A DNA stretch of 64,000 nucleotides from positions 813,509-877,508 of the forward strand of contig JXTC01000009.1 in the NCBI GenBank assembly GCA_002914845.1. The letters are read 5' to 3'. Of this stretch, positions 32,727-44,760 are shown piece after piece. Positions within the stretch are counted from its first letter, which is position 1; the number at the start of each line of letters is the position of its first letter. This DNA comes from Trema orientale (lineage: Eukaryota; Streptophyta; Magnoliopsida; Rosales; Cannabaceae). The position numbers and the translations under genes are program-made. Below the pieces are notes generated by a model that had not been told where the DNA came from, made no database searches, and saw only the letters and a program-made list of their open reading frames with translations.

Positions 32727-35346
32727 TAGGATGAACAATGGGCAGGTTGATGGGCGCTCTTGTAAAAACCCCAATCCGTAATCCATAACTGTTCAACTAT
32801 AAGGCCGATTGGGGCTTTTTTCCGCTAGTTTTTTCTGGCTGATCAGGTTATTTGAAAGGGTTTCTAACACTTTTACTTATAAAAAATTAAAAAAAAACTA
32901 CAAAAATAAAGAAGTCAGGCTTTTTTCAAATTTTCGTACGGTTTTTATTAGAAGATATCACTTTTTAAAAAAAAAAATTTAGAAAAATACCATTTTTAAA
33001 ATAATTACTACATACCAGTTTCTGAAAATTGGTCACCGGTTACTAGTTATCAATTATAAATACCTTTAGTTATATGCAAGATCTATCTTGTAAGTTATCC
33101 CAAATGGACAATATGTCAATTGACAATATTGTGGCTAAAGACTAACCTATAAAACAAAACTGCCTATTGTGTTGTAATTTATTAAATGATATGTAGAAGC
33201 ACGGAAGACAAAAGCATGCGAAAGCATAGAAGATAGAAATGTGTAGAAGCACGAAAGACAAAAATACGCAGAAATACGGAAGATATACTTTACGAAAAAT
33301 AACATGGGAGAGTACGTTATACTCATAAACTATAGACTAGTTGCTTAAGTGAGATGTAGTGAACGATCGTAAGCGAGTTTACTAAAGCGATCATAATTTG
33401 GACAAAATCCATAAAAGTTACCATGACTTGAAAGCAGTCTCCATGTTTCGAAAAAGAAGACCATATTCGAAAAGTACGGACCCATATATGGTCTCGAACC
33501 ACGATTTTATAGTTTTCGGCACTCATCCACTACCAAAAAAAATTGTGTTAGTAGGTTGTGAGCCATGACTTGTAAAGCCGACCAGAGCTCTTCTCTATAA
33601 ATAGAAGAAGCGTAGGCTATTAGAAAGGGAAAGAAACCGAAACTATGTCAAAAATGTAACTTGAAGAAATACTTAGTAAAATAATTGTGGACGTAGGCTT
33701 TTTTCTCTGGGTTGAACCACATTAACAACTTTGTACTGTTTATTTTTACCAATTTCATACTTATTACCGGTTTCATATTTCTTTATATTTCAAGTTTTTC
33801 GAATTACTTTCTATCAATCCTACTCTAGGGAATGGTGGAATTTTGTATTGACGAAACTTCTGTCAACACTGCCAACAATAATACTAATTTTAAAAGAATC
33901 ACATAAAGAAATTATGACTAAATTTATATAAAACTATAAACTATATTATTATTTTAAAATAATCACATAAAGAAATAATAACTAAATTTATATAAAACTG
34001 AAAACTAAAATCTCTGGATTATAAGAAAATTGAAAATGATAGAATTTGAACATAAACAAATGTGTAACTTTACAGCTCTTAGAAAGAATCAAAGCAAAAG
34101 AAAGAGAAAAACTAAACATAAAAGATCATCTCGAGCCTTGCTTAAAACTCTAGCATAGCTTACAATTAATCGCATCTTTAATTTTAGAGTGAAAATATGA
34201 GAGAAGAATGTAATACTCTAATTGAGAATGGGATGATTGTGATGGTCGGTTTTTGCCACCTTATTATGGTGGTGGCATGCTCTTGAACTTCTATTTCTTC
34301 CATCACAAAAAGTAGTACAAAAATGTCTCAATTGCTCCAATCAAATGTCTCAGTTGTACAAAAATGAAACTAAAATGAGTTTAATTCAAAACAATTAAAT
34401 GTTAAAAAGAAAAATAATGACAAATATTTTTATTTTTAATAATTATTATTTTCACTTTAAATACTTTTTTTTTTTTAAAAAAAAAAAAGAAAGACAATGA
34501 TAATTGGTTTTTTATATTTATTATTTTTAATATATATTTTACGAGTTTAAAGGAAAAATTTGTCTTTTAAAACAATTAAAGTTCCAGTTTTGACCAAATA
34601 TGTGGGCCTGGTTCTATTTGATAGGAAATAAAAATTGAATGTCTAATTGATATTAATGAAAAAATGTGAGCTTTTTTTTTTTTGATAAAGCACTAAAGAT
34701 GATGGGTTTTATTTTGATATTATCCCATATATATAGAATCCCAGCCCTTTTTTCACGTTAAATTCACACGCAATGGAACGGCATTATGAAACTAAGGCTG
34801 TTAGATTAGTGTTTAAAAGTTGCTGAGTTGTCCAAATAGTAGTAGGGTGACAGGAAGTGAGACAGAATTAGGATAGGAGTAATATTTTTACCTTCATAAT
34901 AAAAATATTAATTAAACCTTATAAGGAGAAAAAAAAAATTCAATTAAGTATCAATTATTAATTAACAAGAGAAGTAATATACCAATGTAATTGAATTAAA
35001 TATTATTAACTCTTACTTTAGACTAGGTAATACAATATCCCAAATTAATTTTATACTTGCCTACTATATATGAAAGAAATAAAAATTAGAATAATATTTT
35101 ACTTTCACTTTTATTATTTATTTTATTACTTATCTTTAAAAATAAAAAAAAATAAAAAAAAAAAGGCGGCGGGCGAGGTTGAATCTACTAAAAGAGAAAT
35201 GCAACCCGTACACATACCACTTTCTGAGCGGTTCGAACCCAACCCGCTTACTTTTGGGTAGTTTTTCTAATGGGTAGTTTCGCGACTGGCGGTTTATTGG
35301 AGCTTGAGCAGTGGGTGCAGATTAATGGTTTCTTTGTTCACCCCTA
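32727..35346. mobile_element. Probable hAT-like insertion inside the HPPD relic, with nested debris
   Basis: Left end TAGGATGAACAATGGGC, reversed right end TAGGGGTGAACAAAGAA, giving short inverted ends. Flanks are GCAAAAAG (32719-32726) and GCAAAAAC (35347-35354), 7 of 8 matching, and the outside sequence continues the HPPD upstream alignment (ATAGATCTAAG against ATAGATCCAAG). Part of the interior (about 32860-33060) is shared with the hAT element at 61918-62906. No transposase frame. The 2.6-kb length includes later insertions such as the LTR-like block near 33.1-33.8 kb. Confidence 0.55.
33060..33840 (+). repeat. LTR-like remnant
   Basis: Contains TATA-like TCTATAAATAGAAG at about 33593, then AATTGTGGACGTAGGC and GGTTGAACCACATTAACAAC, a word order common near the 3' half of plant Copia LTRs. 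Also a degenerate repeat of AGAAGCACGGAAGACAAAA near 33195-33275. No primer-binding site and no coding sequence were found and the limits are vague, so this may be a solo LTR or a fragment. Confidence 0.5.
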
Positions 35347-36340
35347 GCAAAAACAACTAGCTCTAATAGATCTAAGTAAGATGAATTGTTGGGTTTTTCG
35401 ACTTTTTCTTTTCGGCCTAGATGAAAAGACACGGGGAAATCAACCTGGATAATAGTACTTTGGAGCAATGACTTATCATGAGTAGTCTAAAAAATGACTT
35501 TTCTAGAATATGATTTTTACTTTTGCCGTTGTGAGAAAAATACAGTCCAAAGGTTTTCATCCAGTAGTTTTTCTTTTTTTCCTCCTCTTCTTTGGGAGAA
35601 AAAAAAAAAAAAAAAAACTTCAAATATTTACTCCGGCAAAACTATAAAATTAATTTTATTGGTATGTTTTGGCATTTTTCGAAAGGAAATTGAGATATTG
35701 TGGTAGCAATTGGCTGGGTAATAATTCAAATAGGTTAATGCATTTTTCTGGTTAAAGTACTTTTATTTTATTTTATTTTAAGATATGGAAATATAACATC
35801 CAAAATGGTCACTTTCATCAGTGATCTTTTTAACGACAGCCACCAAATTAGTGACCACGGTCACCATCACAATGACCATTCCAAAGCATCATTTTTTATC
35901 TACATTTTTTAAAAGTAAACTTTGAAAATTTCTGGGTAAAAATCAAGCAAAATCAAAAAGAAGAAAGGAGTAAAGAGTGAAAATGGGGCTTATAAAACTT
36001 GCACATCCAAAAATCGTAGATTGTAAACAATTTTTCGTCAAAATTTTAGTTTTTTCTTTTTTTTTTCCCCTCTCCAACACTCTCTGTTCTCTTTATTTGT
36101 TGTCAAAGAGGTTTTTTTAGTAATTACGAGCTGAAGTAATAAAGATGATACTAGAAAAAATTATTTTGAAAAAGACTCCTATAGATGTCGTTATATCCTA
36201 AAACACTACTATCTAGGTCCTTTTCCTAAATCTTATTCTACTGTTTCAGGCTGGGAGTAATTCACTGGGTCTTTCTTGAGAAAAAGCTTGGGTTTATGGT
36301 AAATATCTCTTTTTGTTCTTTTTCTCATGATGTTTCTTAT
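35347..36340. other. Spacer; its start continues the HPPD upstream relic
   Basis: The first 40 bp or so align with about 30250-30290 upstream of HPPD. The rest is AT-rich with homopolymer runs and no recognised gene or repeat. Confidence 0.4.
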
Positions 36341-36344
36341 AAGA

Positions 36345-36492
36345 GTAATAGTAGGAATATCTAAAACTTGCACAAAAATCTTAACAAAATGATATAGCAT
36401 TATTTCGGGTCACACTATTTATAATTATGTAATTAAAAATAATACTACATCACTTTGTGTAAGTTTTTTGTACAAATTTTTGGAATCCTTAG
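36345..36492. mobile_element. Small MITE
   Basis: Inverted arms: the left AGGAATATCTAAAACTTGCAC and onward pairs with the reversed right end AGGATTCCAAAAATTTGTAC, both continuing into AACAAAATGATATAGCATTATT-like sequence. About 150 bp, non-coding. Target duplication not resolved. Confidence 0.6.
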
Positions 36493-36579
36493 GAATGTTG
36501 AGACGACTTATTTTTTTACTCTTCAATTACTCTCCAATTTCACTACTTGACATGTCATCTTACATTTTAATAATAGGAT

Positions 36580-36945
36580 TAACTGCAAAAATATCTTGAA
36601 AAATGGTCTTTCTGCAAAATAATCTCCAAGTTTTGACTTGTTTAAGATCACATATACATTAAAAATATATTCACGTATTTACCTTCTATCTACAAATTGG
36701 GTGATTTATACTAAATATTTTAAGTAATTTTTTAGTGAATTTTGAGTGTTGGCCATGGAAATAAGATAATTTCAACTCGGATTCCGTATTTAGTTGGGAC
36801 ATTTTGGTCAATTAATATATGAATAGTAAACTTTTGAAGAGAGTTTAAATGTAAATATATTATCTTGCACAAGTTAAAACTTAGGATTTATTATGCAAAA
36901 AAGTCATTATTGAGGATATTCTCTTTTATAGTTAAATCTTATATA
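36580..36945. mobile_element. Inverted-repeat element of about 365 bp
   Basis: Left arm starts TTAACTGCAAAAATATC and holds CTCCAAGTTTTGACTTGTTTAAGAT; the reversed right arm starts TTAACTATAAAAGAGA and holds AATCCTAAGTTTTAACTTGTGCAAGAT. Arms exceed 80 bp at moderate identity. No clear duplication at the ends, so limits are approximate. Confidence 0.6.
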
Positions 36946-37374
36946 TAACAAACAATTTTGGAATCCACATTTCAAGTTATAAGATTAAAGAATAGAAAAG
37001 AGAGTGGATTTAGCACTCTTTTTAGATTATTAATGAGATTTTCCCAACTTTATACTTTCCATTCTACAACGCACTTATGAACTCTTTGTATTAGTTGCTT
37101 ACAAGGACGAAGCTGAATGGGGCGAGTGGGAGCAATTGCCTTCACTGGATTTTTTTTTTTTTTTTAAATCTTATATATAATGCTTATAATATATACATAT
37201 ATATAAATGAAAAAGAAATTATTGGAGGATAAAAACATGTGGAAATACATTATCTATTGGGCTGAGTAATACCTCTAAGCCCAAGCCCATTTACCCATAT
37301 TAGTACATTAACTTACCCTACTCTTTTGACTGAGCAATTAGAGTGGTTGTCCCTTTTTTATAATTAGTTTTAAT

Positions 37375-37575
37375 AAATGTCTATTTTTCTCTTTTTATTA
37401 CTGAATTACTTGGTACATGTATTTTAATATTAATGTATTTATATTTTTTGTACCGAGTATATTAGTTTTATATGAGATATATAATATTTTACACTTAGTA
37501 CATTATACTAATATATCAATCATTTTACTATGGTATTTGAAAATGGGTCCAAATTTGATCATTTTGTTATGAGCC
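37375..37575. repeat. Dispersed repeat R1, decayed copy 3
   Basis: Resembles the right two thirds of the R1 copies at 1210 and 30574: TATAATATTTTACACTTAGTA, ATCATTTTACTATGGTATTTG, and a CCAAATTTGATCATTTTG stretch near the right end. More diverged than the others. Confidence 0.45.
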
Positions 37576-38319
37576 CTGATTTAAGCTAGAGGGCACTTTG
37601 CGGCAAAAGTGATACCAAAGTGAAAAGTTATGTAATAAAAAATAAAAGGAAAGAAAGTAAAATGCTATTAAGCTAAATAGAAATTAGTATTCCAAAACAT
37701 AGAAAATAAATTTTTCTAAGTCACCTGATTTGGCAATATAGTAGAATAATACAATTGAGAACTTGTAACTTGGTAGATTCCTAATTTATGTTTATTACAA
37801 AAGATTACCAGATAATACTACCGATGAATGACAATTTAGTCGCATATTAGTACTAATGATGAGGTCATTATACAACATAAAACACAGAAAAAATAATTGT
37901 AATATGTCAAAATTAAATATATCATTTTAAATACTTTTTTATGCTATTATCTTGTTTAAAAATTTTTGCTTTTTCGTCAACTCATGCGTACCCCCCTAAT
38001 TTAGGTCTGGTTCCGTCCCTGGTTGCTTGGGTCCACTTCGTAGGCCTGAATATTACAAAGTTTGAATAGATACTTATGTGTATTTAATATTGCATGTATA
38101 TGAAAGTATTGCACGTGGATTTTCTTATATATTAATTTGAACCTTGGCATGCATGGCATGTGGGATAACTCAGCAAATATTTTCAGCTTTTTCCTTTTCA
38201 ATTTAAAAATAAAAAAAAAATGCTTCACCAATAAGAGATTTAAAAAAAATAAATAAATAAATAAATGGCCAATAAGAGACTATCAAATGACAAAATGTAA
38301 AGGATAATTTTATTAAAAG
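37576..38319. other. Spacer, nothing identified
   Basis: AT-rich, no gene. The 76-codon frame at 38001-38231 (-) shows no domain. Confidence 0.4.
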
Positions 38320-38540
38320 ATGATGCTAGGTATACCAAAATGTGTGCCAAATTTTTAGTACTAACATATGTAGAATATAAATTGTCACTAAGATCATTTT
38401 GTGTACTAAAACTTACCACAAATAAACTAATTATATTTACCTTGAATGTTGTCAACTCATATGTCATATGTATTGGTATTAAAAAATTTAATAAGAATTT
38501 TGGAGTAACTAGCATTATTCTCATTAAATATATATCCTCC
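38320..38540. mobile_element. MITE of about 220 bp
   Basis: The left end GATGCTAGGTATACCAAAATG, then a run to AGTACTAACATATG, pairs with the reversed right end AATGCTAGTTACTCCAAAATT, then a run to TAATACCAATACATATG. It accounts for both short open frames on opposite strands here. Exact limits and duplication uncertain. Confidence 0.6.
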
Positions 38541-39855
38541 ACGCAAGCCTTAAGTAGAAAACTATCCACAGTTTAATTTTTATTAGGGAATTATTCTTTT
38601 TTGACCGAAATACTCCCAGTATTGAAATCTCGAAAATTATCGAAATCATTTTGGGATTTTGGTACTTTTAGGTCCATTAATTTAGTAATATTTATAAACG
38701 AACATTAGAAGTCGAATTTTTTAATTCCGGGGCATCATTAGCGAATATTCAAGAAAAATGTTGGAAGAAAAGTTAAAAGACTTACATTTACATGGATCAG
38801 AGGACAAATTGTACTAGCTAGCATTTAGGGGTGGTGGCGGGGAAGGCTTTAGCAGCAAGTTAGAATTGAAGATTGAAAAATATATATATAGATTTAAAAA
38901 GAAAAATGTTGTTAGATGGAGTGGGGGGGTAATTTTTTTTTTTTTTTTTGAATGGGAAAAAGTAAATGTATGATGTATCTAAAAAAAGAAATAATGAAAC
39001 ATATAAGTTTTATTTTATTTTTTTTTACTTTTTTATTATACCCACCGATACTAGTTAAGTGGGCTGAGTTGAGGAATTGGGTTGGGATAATGATTGAGAA
39101 TTAGGTTGGGAGTTCAACTCGCAATGGAAAATTAATTTGAAAAGAAGTTTTACTTATATTTATGAAAAAATGCGAGTTTTTTTCACAAAAACACTAAAGG
39201 TCATGATTTTTTTTTCTTTTGATATTATCTATATTCATTACTAATAATACAAGCTTTTGATATTAAGTCATAGTTTATATATTTCCATAACCGCTAAGTC
39301 TATAACTATCTTAGAAAACCACAATTGCAAGCTACGCCAAACTAAGAACTAAGTAACCCACCAAGCATCTCTCTCTCACGTTCGATATTGTCCCACCCAC
39401 AGTACAGGAGGCGGTTATTGTCCAATACTCAAAACCCACCTGAAAGCTCCCTCTCATCTTCTCCATCATTACTAGTAATACTCCACAAAATTATTTGTTT
39501 TTTCAAAAAAAATTTATATATATAGAACTAGCTAATTCAAATAGTATTTATGATATTTATAATAATGCTAATAATCATGATACGTCAACGACACGATCCA
39601 CATCCACCAGTAGCTGCTGTGCCACCTTTATGAATAAGATTAATTCCTTTGGCTCCAAGCTTGGTCTTTTACCAACAATGCTTTGATCAACTGCAAAACC
39701 CCTCCTCACCAACAAGTACATTATCAATAATGTTCTTATAATTCCCTTCTTTCTCGTTTTAATTACTACTATTAATTATTACATATATATGTTTCCTAGC
39801 TCTCGGATTCTTGGTCGTATAATCTAGGCTTCGTTGAGGTGAGGTTTGGCACTTC
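38541..39855. promoter_or_regulatory. Upstream region and likely 5' UTR of the MIP1/DUF547 gene
   Basis: The stretch 39365-39480 is pyrimidine-rich (CTCTCTCTCAC, CTCCCTCTCATCTTCTCC), as often in plant leaders, so transcription may start there. The 63-codon frame at 39495-39686 could be an upstream frame in the leader. No TATA box assigned. Confidence 0.4.
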
Positions 39856-42800
39856 ATGGCGAGCCAGCTGGCCGGCGGAGACTACGGTGGTACGCCGGCG
39901 GAGATTGTAAGTCATTTGTAATGTGAATTTTTATGTTATTTTTTCTTTCTTTTTATATTTTTGGACATCTCATTTATGCTCTTGTATATCAAAATATGCA
40001 TGCATGGTACAAATGTTAATTTCTTCAATTACGAACGCTTATATCTTTCTTCAAAATGACGATTTTTTATATCTTTTTTTCTTTTATATCTAATATTTTT
40101 TTGTAGATCAAAATGCATAGTGATATTGTTAATTAATTCAACCGGTTGATAACGCTTATCTAATTATGTTTGTTTGGTAGCATTGGAACAAATATATGTA
40201 TGTGCGTGTGTATATTTGTTTGTTCTCTTTGAACCGTATAATTTATTGTGAGTATATATGCTTATAAGGCTAATCAAGCTCATGATCATGCCCACTCTTC
40301 TTCCTTATTATGATCCTAATATATTATTTAAGACATAATTTGTTTGCTTTGGTTTATCTTACATCTGCTTTATTTTGTCACTCGGGGCTTCAAACGTATG
40401 TTCTTTGATATTATTAGTTATTTAATTTATTGTGGTCATTATATAGAGAAAGAAGAAGCTAAGTGGGCAACGAAAGAGAGAAGAGCTTGAAAGAGAGGTA
40501 TGGGTTTGAAGACTCAATATACATATAGGGCAACGTAGGTGATGGGTTAATTTTTATTTCCTATTTATGTTAGTCCGATTTATCTAAGGGTTTATTTGAA
40601 AGAAAGAAATAGGGTGATATACGTTTTAATATAATCAAGAAAACTATGAGCGAAAGTGTGCATGGTTATTACTTAAATGTGATTTCTACTTCTATACATA
40701 TTTTCTTTTTTCTTGTACATTACTTAATTAATAAGACATCCTATTTGTAATTTCTACTTATATACATATTTCTTTTTCTTGTACATTACTTAATTATTAA
40801 GACATCTTATTTGTGATTTCTACTTCTATACATTTTTTTTTTTCTTGTTCATCGTTTGTTGGAAGGTCTATGTCATCAATTATCAAAATCTCCTTGTTCA
40901 CCAAAGTTTGCCAATTTGTAATTTAATTCCCTTATTTTAAAAAAAAAAAATTTCCATTGTATCAACACTCAAATTTATAAAGTTTTCCTTCACATAAAGT
41001 AATTATTTCCTAGGAAAAGATGAGTTTACTTACTTAGCATTTAATACACTCAATTTCTTTATATATATAGACTAGGGTGTGAAATTAATTTCTGAATCTT
41101 AACATTAGAGAGGTATGTATAGTTACTAATCAAGCTAAATCTCCGACTATCAATACATTCAATTTCAAATCTGTACATATACATTATTTTTCAAACTAGT
41201 TTTTTCTTTGGAATCATCAATCTCTGAATGAGACTTGGAAATCTGTTTTGGGTAACATTATTTTGTTTCGGTTTGAACCATTTAATTATGGGAGAGTAAA
41301 AATTATGTAACTTTTTCTTCTGATCAGCAAAGACCACTCCCTATACTACCGAACCTATAAAAAATTTAGCCTGTCTAGGCAGGCACTAGCTAGCCAATGA
41401 AGCAAAAAATAGAAAACATACCTCTCTTTATCCCATAATTCTCCTTTCTCTGAAAAGTACTGGAAATCTCTTATAATACTCTTGTAAAAGCTGTGTAGAC
41501 TATTAGGTTCTAAATGAAAGATAGGATAGTATAGTGGATGGGCCATGTTGATTATGCTTTATAAATTAAGAAACAATATGAAGATTGTATTACTTAATTG
41601 ACAGTTCTCCATAATTAATCTCTACAAGATATTAGAGAGATGAACAATGTTAACAAGTGATTTCCATTACAGGTGTCTTTGCTTCAAAACATGCTGAACC
41701 AAGAAGAGAAAGTGCATGAAGTTTTGGACCATGTTCATAATCAACATAATGGCGCTGCTATCACTATCCCAAACTTCCTTCCTCCCAAGGTATATCTTTC
41801 TTTTATGATATTCTATTCATGATGACAATGAAAAACATTTTACCACAATGGAGGTGATATTTATGTATGTATTTATGAAAGCAGTACATAAATGAACTTG
41901 ATAGTAAGCTCACAAAGAAAGCTAGGACAAGCTCAATTATGTCAATTGCAAGACGAATGGTTAGGCTTTAACTATGGAGTTTAAGTTATATCATGCCAAT
42001 TAAATTTTCTTCAAACCCGGCGGTAGAAATAATGAACCTTCTTTTAGCCTTAATATGTGCTAAACTACATATACTAGTTCATCATATCAGCTGAGCAGGA
42101 CATTATTCATGCTAAGAAATAAGAATTTTTTTTTCTTTTTCCTTTTGACACCACAAATCTTTGCTCTTCCAACTGGTATAGAATTTAAAACCACGAACTA
42201 GGTACGATTGAGTCAAGAAATAAACTGACTTCAATTAATTCTGCAGATGAAAGAGCTCCTAGCAGAGTTAGTTATGGTTGAAGGTGAGATAGCAAGACTT
42301 GAAGGCCAAATCAGTCAGATTAAACTTGGACTGAAACAGGAACAACAAGCAAATAAAGAATCCAAATCTAAACAATGGCGATACGGATCTCCAATCCGCT
42401 CCGTTGTCCATCCGTCATCGTTTACATTTCCAAGCCCAATGCATAATGCTGTTCAGAGTGAGAGGATGGGGTATGAAACCAAGACATTGCATTTCATAAG
42501 CAAAGCCATAAAAGGTGACTATAATCTTAACAATGACTTTAGTCTAAATGAGAGAAGGGGAAACGTAAGAGGATTTGGTGACCAGAAAGAGAACTTTTTC
42601 CATGAAGAAAAGTTACAAGAAAGGGTACCAAGAAAAAGCGGAATGTTGAAGCCAGCTTCTCCTATGAGAGATCCAAGAAATCCATCACCCAAGGTATGTG
42701 CCTCTAATGCTTTTTCATGTAAGCTTTTTGGCCAGTATGTTAAACACTTGCAATAGAACTCACTAAATTTATTATCCCAAATCTTTTTACTTCAGCCAAT

Positions 42801-44760
42801 GCGTTATCCGGGGGCGCCTTTAGAACTTCTACCAAAGCCTGTATCGATACCAGTTCATTCAGAAGGGAACATTCAGAATTGGCAACCTAACAAGCTCGCT
42901 GAGGAGATCATGAAGTGTCTGAACTTGATATACATTAGGCTTCTTAGAACAACAAGAGCAATGGAACTAGAGAAGTCGGGCCCCATTTCGCGGTCTGTGC
43001 ACTCTTCATTAAGCTCAAGAAGCTTCAGAGTTGAGGCTGCCTTAACCTCAAAGGAATCAAGGCAACAAGATCCTTATGGTATCTTCAATCTGGAAGAGTC
43101 TATTCCAAGGGACATTGGGCCTTATAAGAACTTGGTTATTTTCACTGCAAGCTCTATGGACCCGAAATGCATATCGAGCCCCAGTTCTGTTCCTCTTCTA
43201 AGAAAGTTAAGGTCTGTAAAGAAAATCCCAATTTCATGTTCATAACATAGCTCTTTTCTGAATCTTCATTTCGTGTAATTTTCGATTCTCTTTTCTGAAT
43301 CTTCATTTCGTGTAATTTTCGATAACTCGTTTTCTAGTTTTAATATTGTCTTTTGATCTTCATAACAGGCTCTTGATGAACAATCTCCAGACAGTGGAAT
43401 TGAGAAGCTTGACATACCATCAGAAGTTAGCGTTTTGGATCAACATGTACAACGCTTGTATCATGCATGTATATTGCAGAAAAAGAAGCTTTCCTTCCAT
43501 TTCTTTAAATTCCTTTTATGATTTCAGAGAACTATATCTTGTAGTTTCCATAATCTTCCATACAAAACAAAGACCTAAGCAATTTCTGAGTCAGAGTTGC
43601 TCTGTTTTGGACCGAATCAAGAGAAAAGGGAAACTTCTTTAAATTTTTCTGTTAAAGGCTCTCAAGTTTTACAATGATTTTTTTCCATATTTTCAGGGAT
43701 TTATCCAATATGGTGTGCCATCTACCCCAGAAAAATTACTTACATTAATGAATAAGGTAACATTCCATTCTATAATTATTGAAGTGATTACCAAACAACT
43801 GGTATTCTTTCTAGTCTGATAATTGAATATCTATTGTTTGAAATAGGCTATTCTCAACATAGGTGGAAACATCATCAATGCTCAAGCTATAGAGCATTAT
43901 ATTCTGAGAAAGTCCGCCCCTTCCAGCATGAAAGAGGTACATACATCATCTTTATATACACAACTTAATTTCCTTCATATGATTCTTAATCACATAAGTG
44001 TAATATCAGCACTATCAAATGTCACAATATGATACTTGCCAGGCTTCTAAGACCGGCGAAAACGACGACAAAGAATCCGTTGTTCGTGAACTTTACGGCC
44101 TTGAATCCACGGATCCTAATGTCACATTTGCTCTATGTTGTGGAACTCGTTCTTCTCCTGCCGTATGATAATACCTTTTCTCTCTTTTTTTTTTTTTTCT
44201 TTGGATTGTCCTAAATTATTGAGAAAGTCTCATTTTAGTTTTTACGTAGGGGCTAAACTTTGGAAAAAAGTGCCATTTTAGTACCTTTCAGTTAAAGACT
44301 AACAAAAAATTGTTACAAAGGCTAAAATGAGACTTTCACAAAAGTATAGGACCAACCAAGAGACTAATTGTTATTTTTATTTTTATTTTTCCAATTGATA
44401 TGAGAATATGAATGCTGAAAATGCATAAACATGTGAACTCATTTACAGGTTAGAATGTACACAGCTGAGAGTGTTGTAGCTGAACTGGAGAGATCAAAGT
44501 TGGAGTATCTACAAGCTTCAGTTATAGTAACAAGCACAAAGAAGATTGCATTCCCAGAACTACTACTGAAAAACATGCTTGATTTTGCAGCGGACAAAGA
44601 GTTATTGGTTGAGTGGGTTTGTCACCAGTTACCAACTGCTGGCTCACTCAGAAAGTCAATTGTGGATTGCTTCAGATCCCACAACAGTGGTAGGATAACT
44701 ACTGCCACTGTGGAGAAAATACCTTACGATTTTGAGTTTCAATATCTATTGGCCATATAA
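39856..44760 (+). CDS. MIP1 leucine-zipper / DUF547 protein, ten coding exons
   Basis: Exons: 39856-39906, 40447-40497, 41673-41789, 42247-42693, 42796-43211, 43369-43468, 43697-43756, 43847-43936, 44043-44162 and 44449-44760; all GT-AG and in phase, giving 587 residues. The N-terminal part (about residues 18-110) is a coiled coil of the ternary complex factor MIP1 leucine-zipper type: LEREVSLLQNMLNQEEKVHEV, then MKELLAELVMVEGEIARLEGQ. A variable basic and Ser-rich middle follows. The DUF547 domain is in exons 6-9, with LTYHQKLAFWINMYNACIMH, GVPSTPEKLLTLMNKA, and DPNVTFALCCGTRSSPAVRMY. The end is KIPYDFEFQYLLAI. In Arabidopsis such proteins are scaffold-like and little studied; no enzymatic role is claimed. 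The first exon is small, so the start Met is likely but not certain. The gene looks intact. Confidence 0.92.
40677..40858. repeat. Tandem repeat in DUF547 intron 2, about 2.6 units of 68 bp
   Basis: The unit has GATTTCTACTTCTATACATA, a CTTGTACATTACTTAATTA word and AAGACATCTATTTGT; two full copies and part of a third follow one another with few changes. Far from the splice sites. Confidence 0.8.
43252..43325. repeat. Tandem 36-bp pair in DUF547 intron 5
   Basis: The unit with CTTTTCTGAATCTTCATTTC then GTGTAATTTTCGAT is present twice in a row just upstream of exon 6, near but not at the 3' splice site. The copies look the same by eye. Confidence 0.85.
44223..44338. mobile_element. Short inverted-repeat element in DUF547 intron 9
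   Basis: GAAAGTCTCATTTTAG at the left pairs exactly with CTAAAATGAGACTTTC at the right. About 116 bp. No target duplication confirmed. The exon 10 splice acceptor lies 110 bp beyond it. Confidence 0.65.

Noticed and set aside
38240..38576. Overlapping 109- and 78-codon frames on opposite strands
   Set aside because: Explained by an inverted-repeat element; hydrophobic AT-rich translations without domains.
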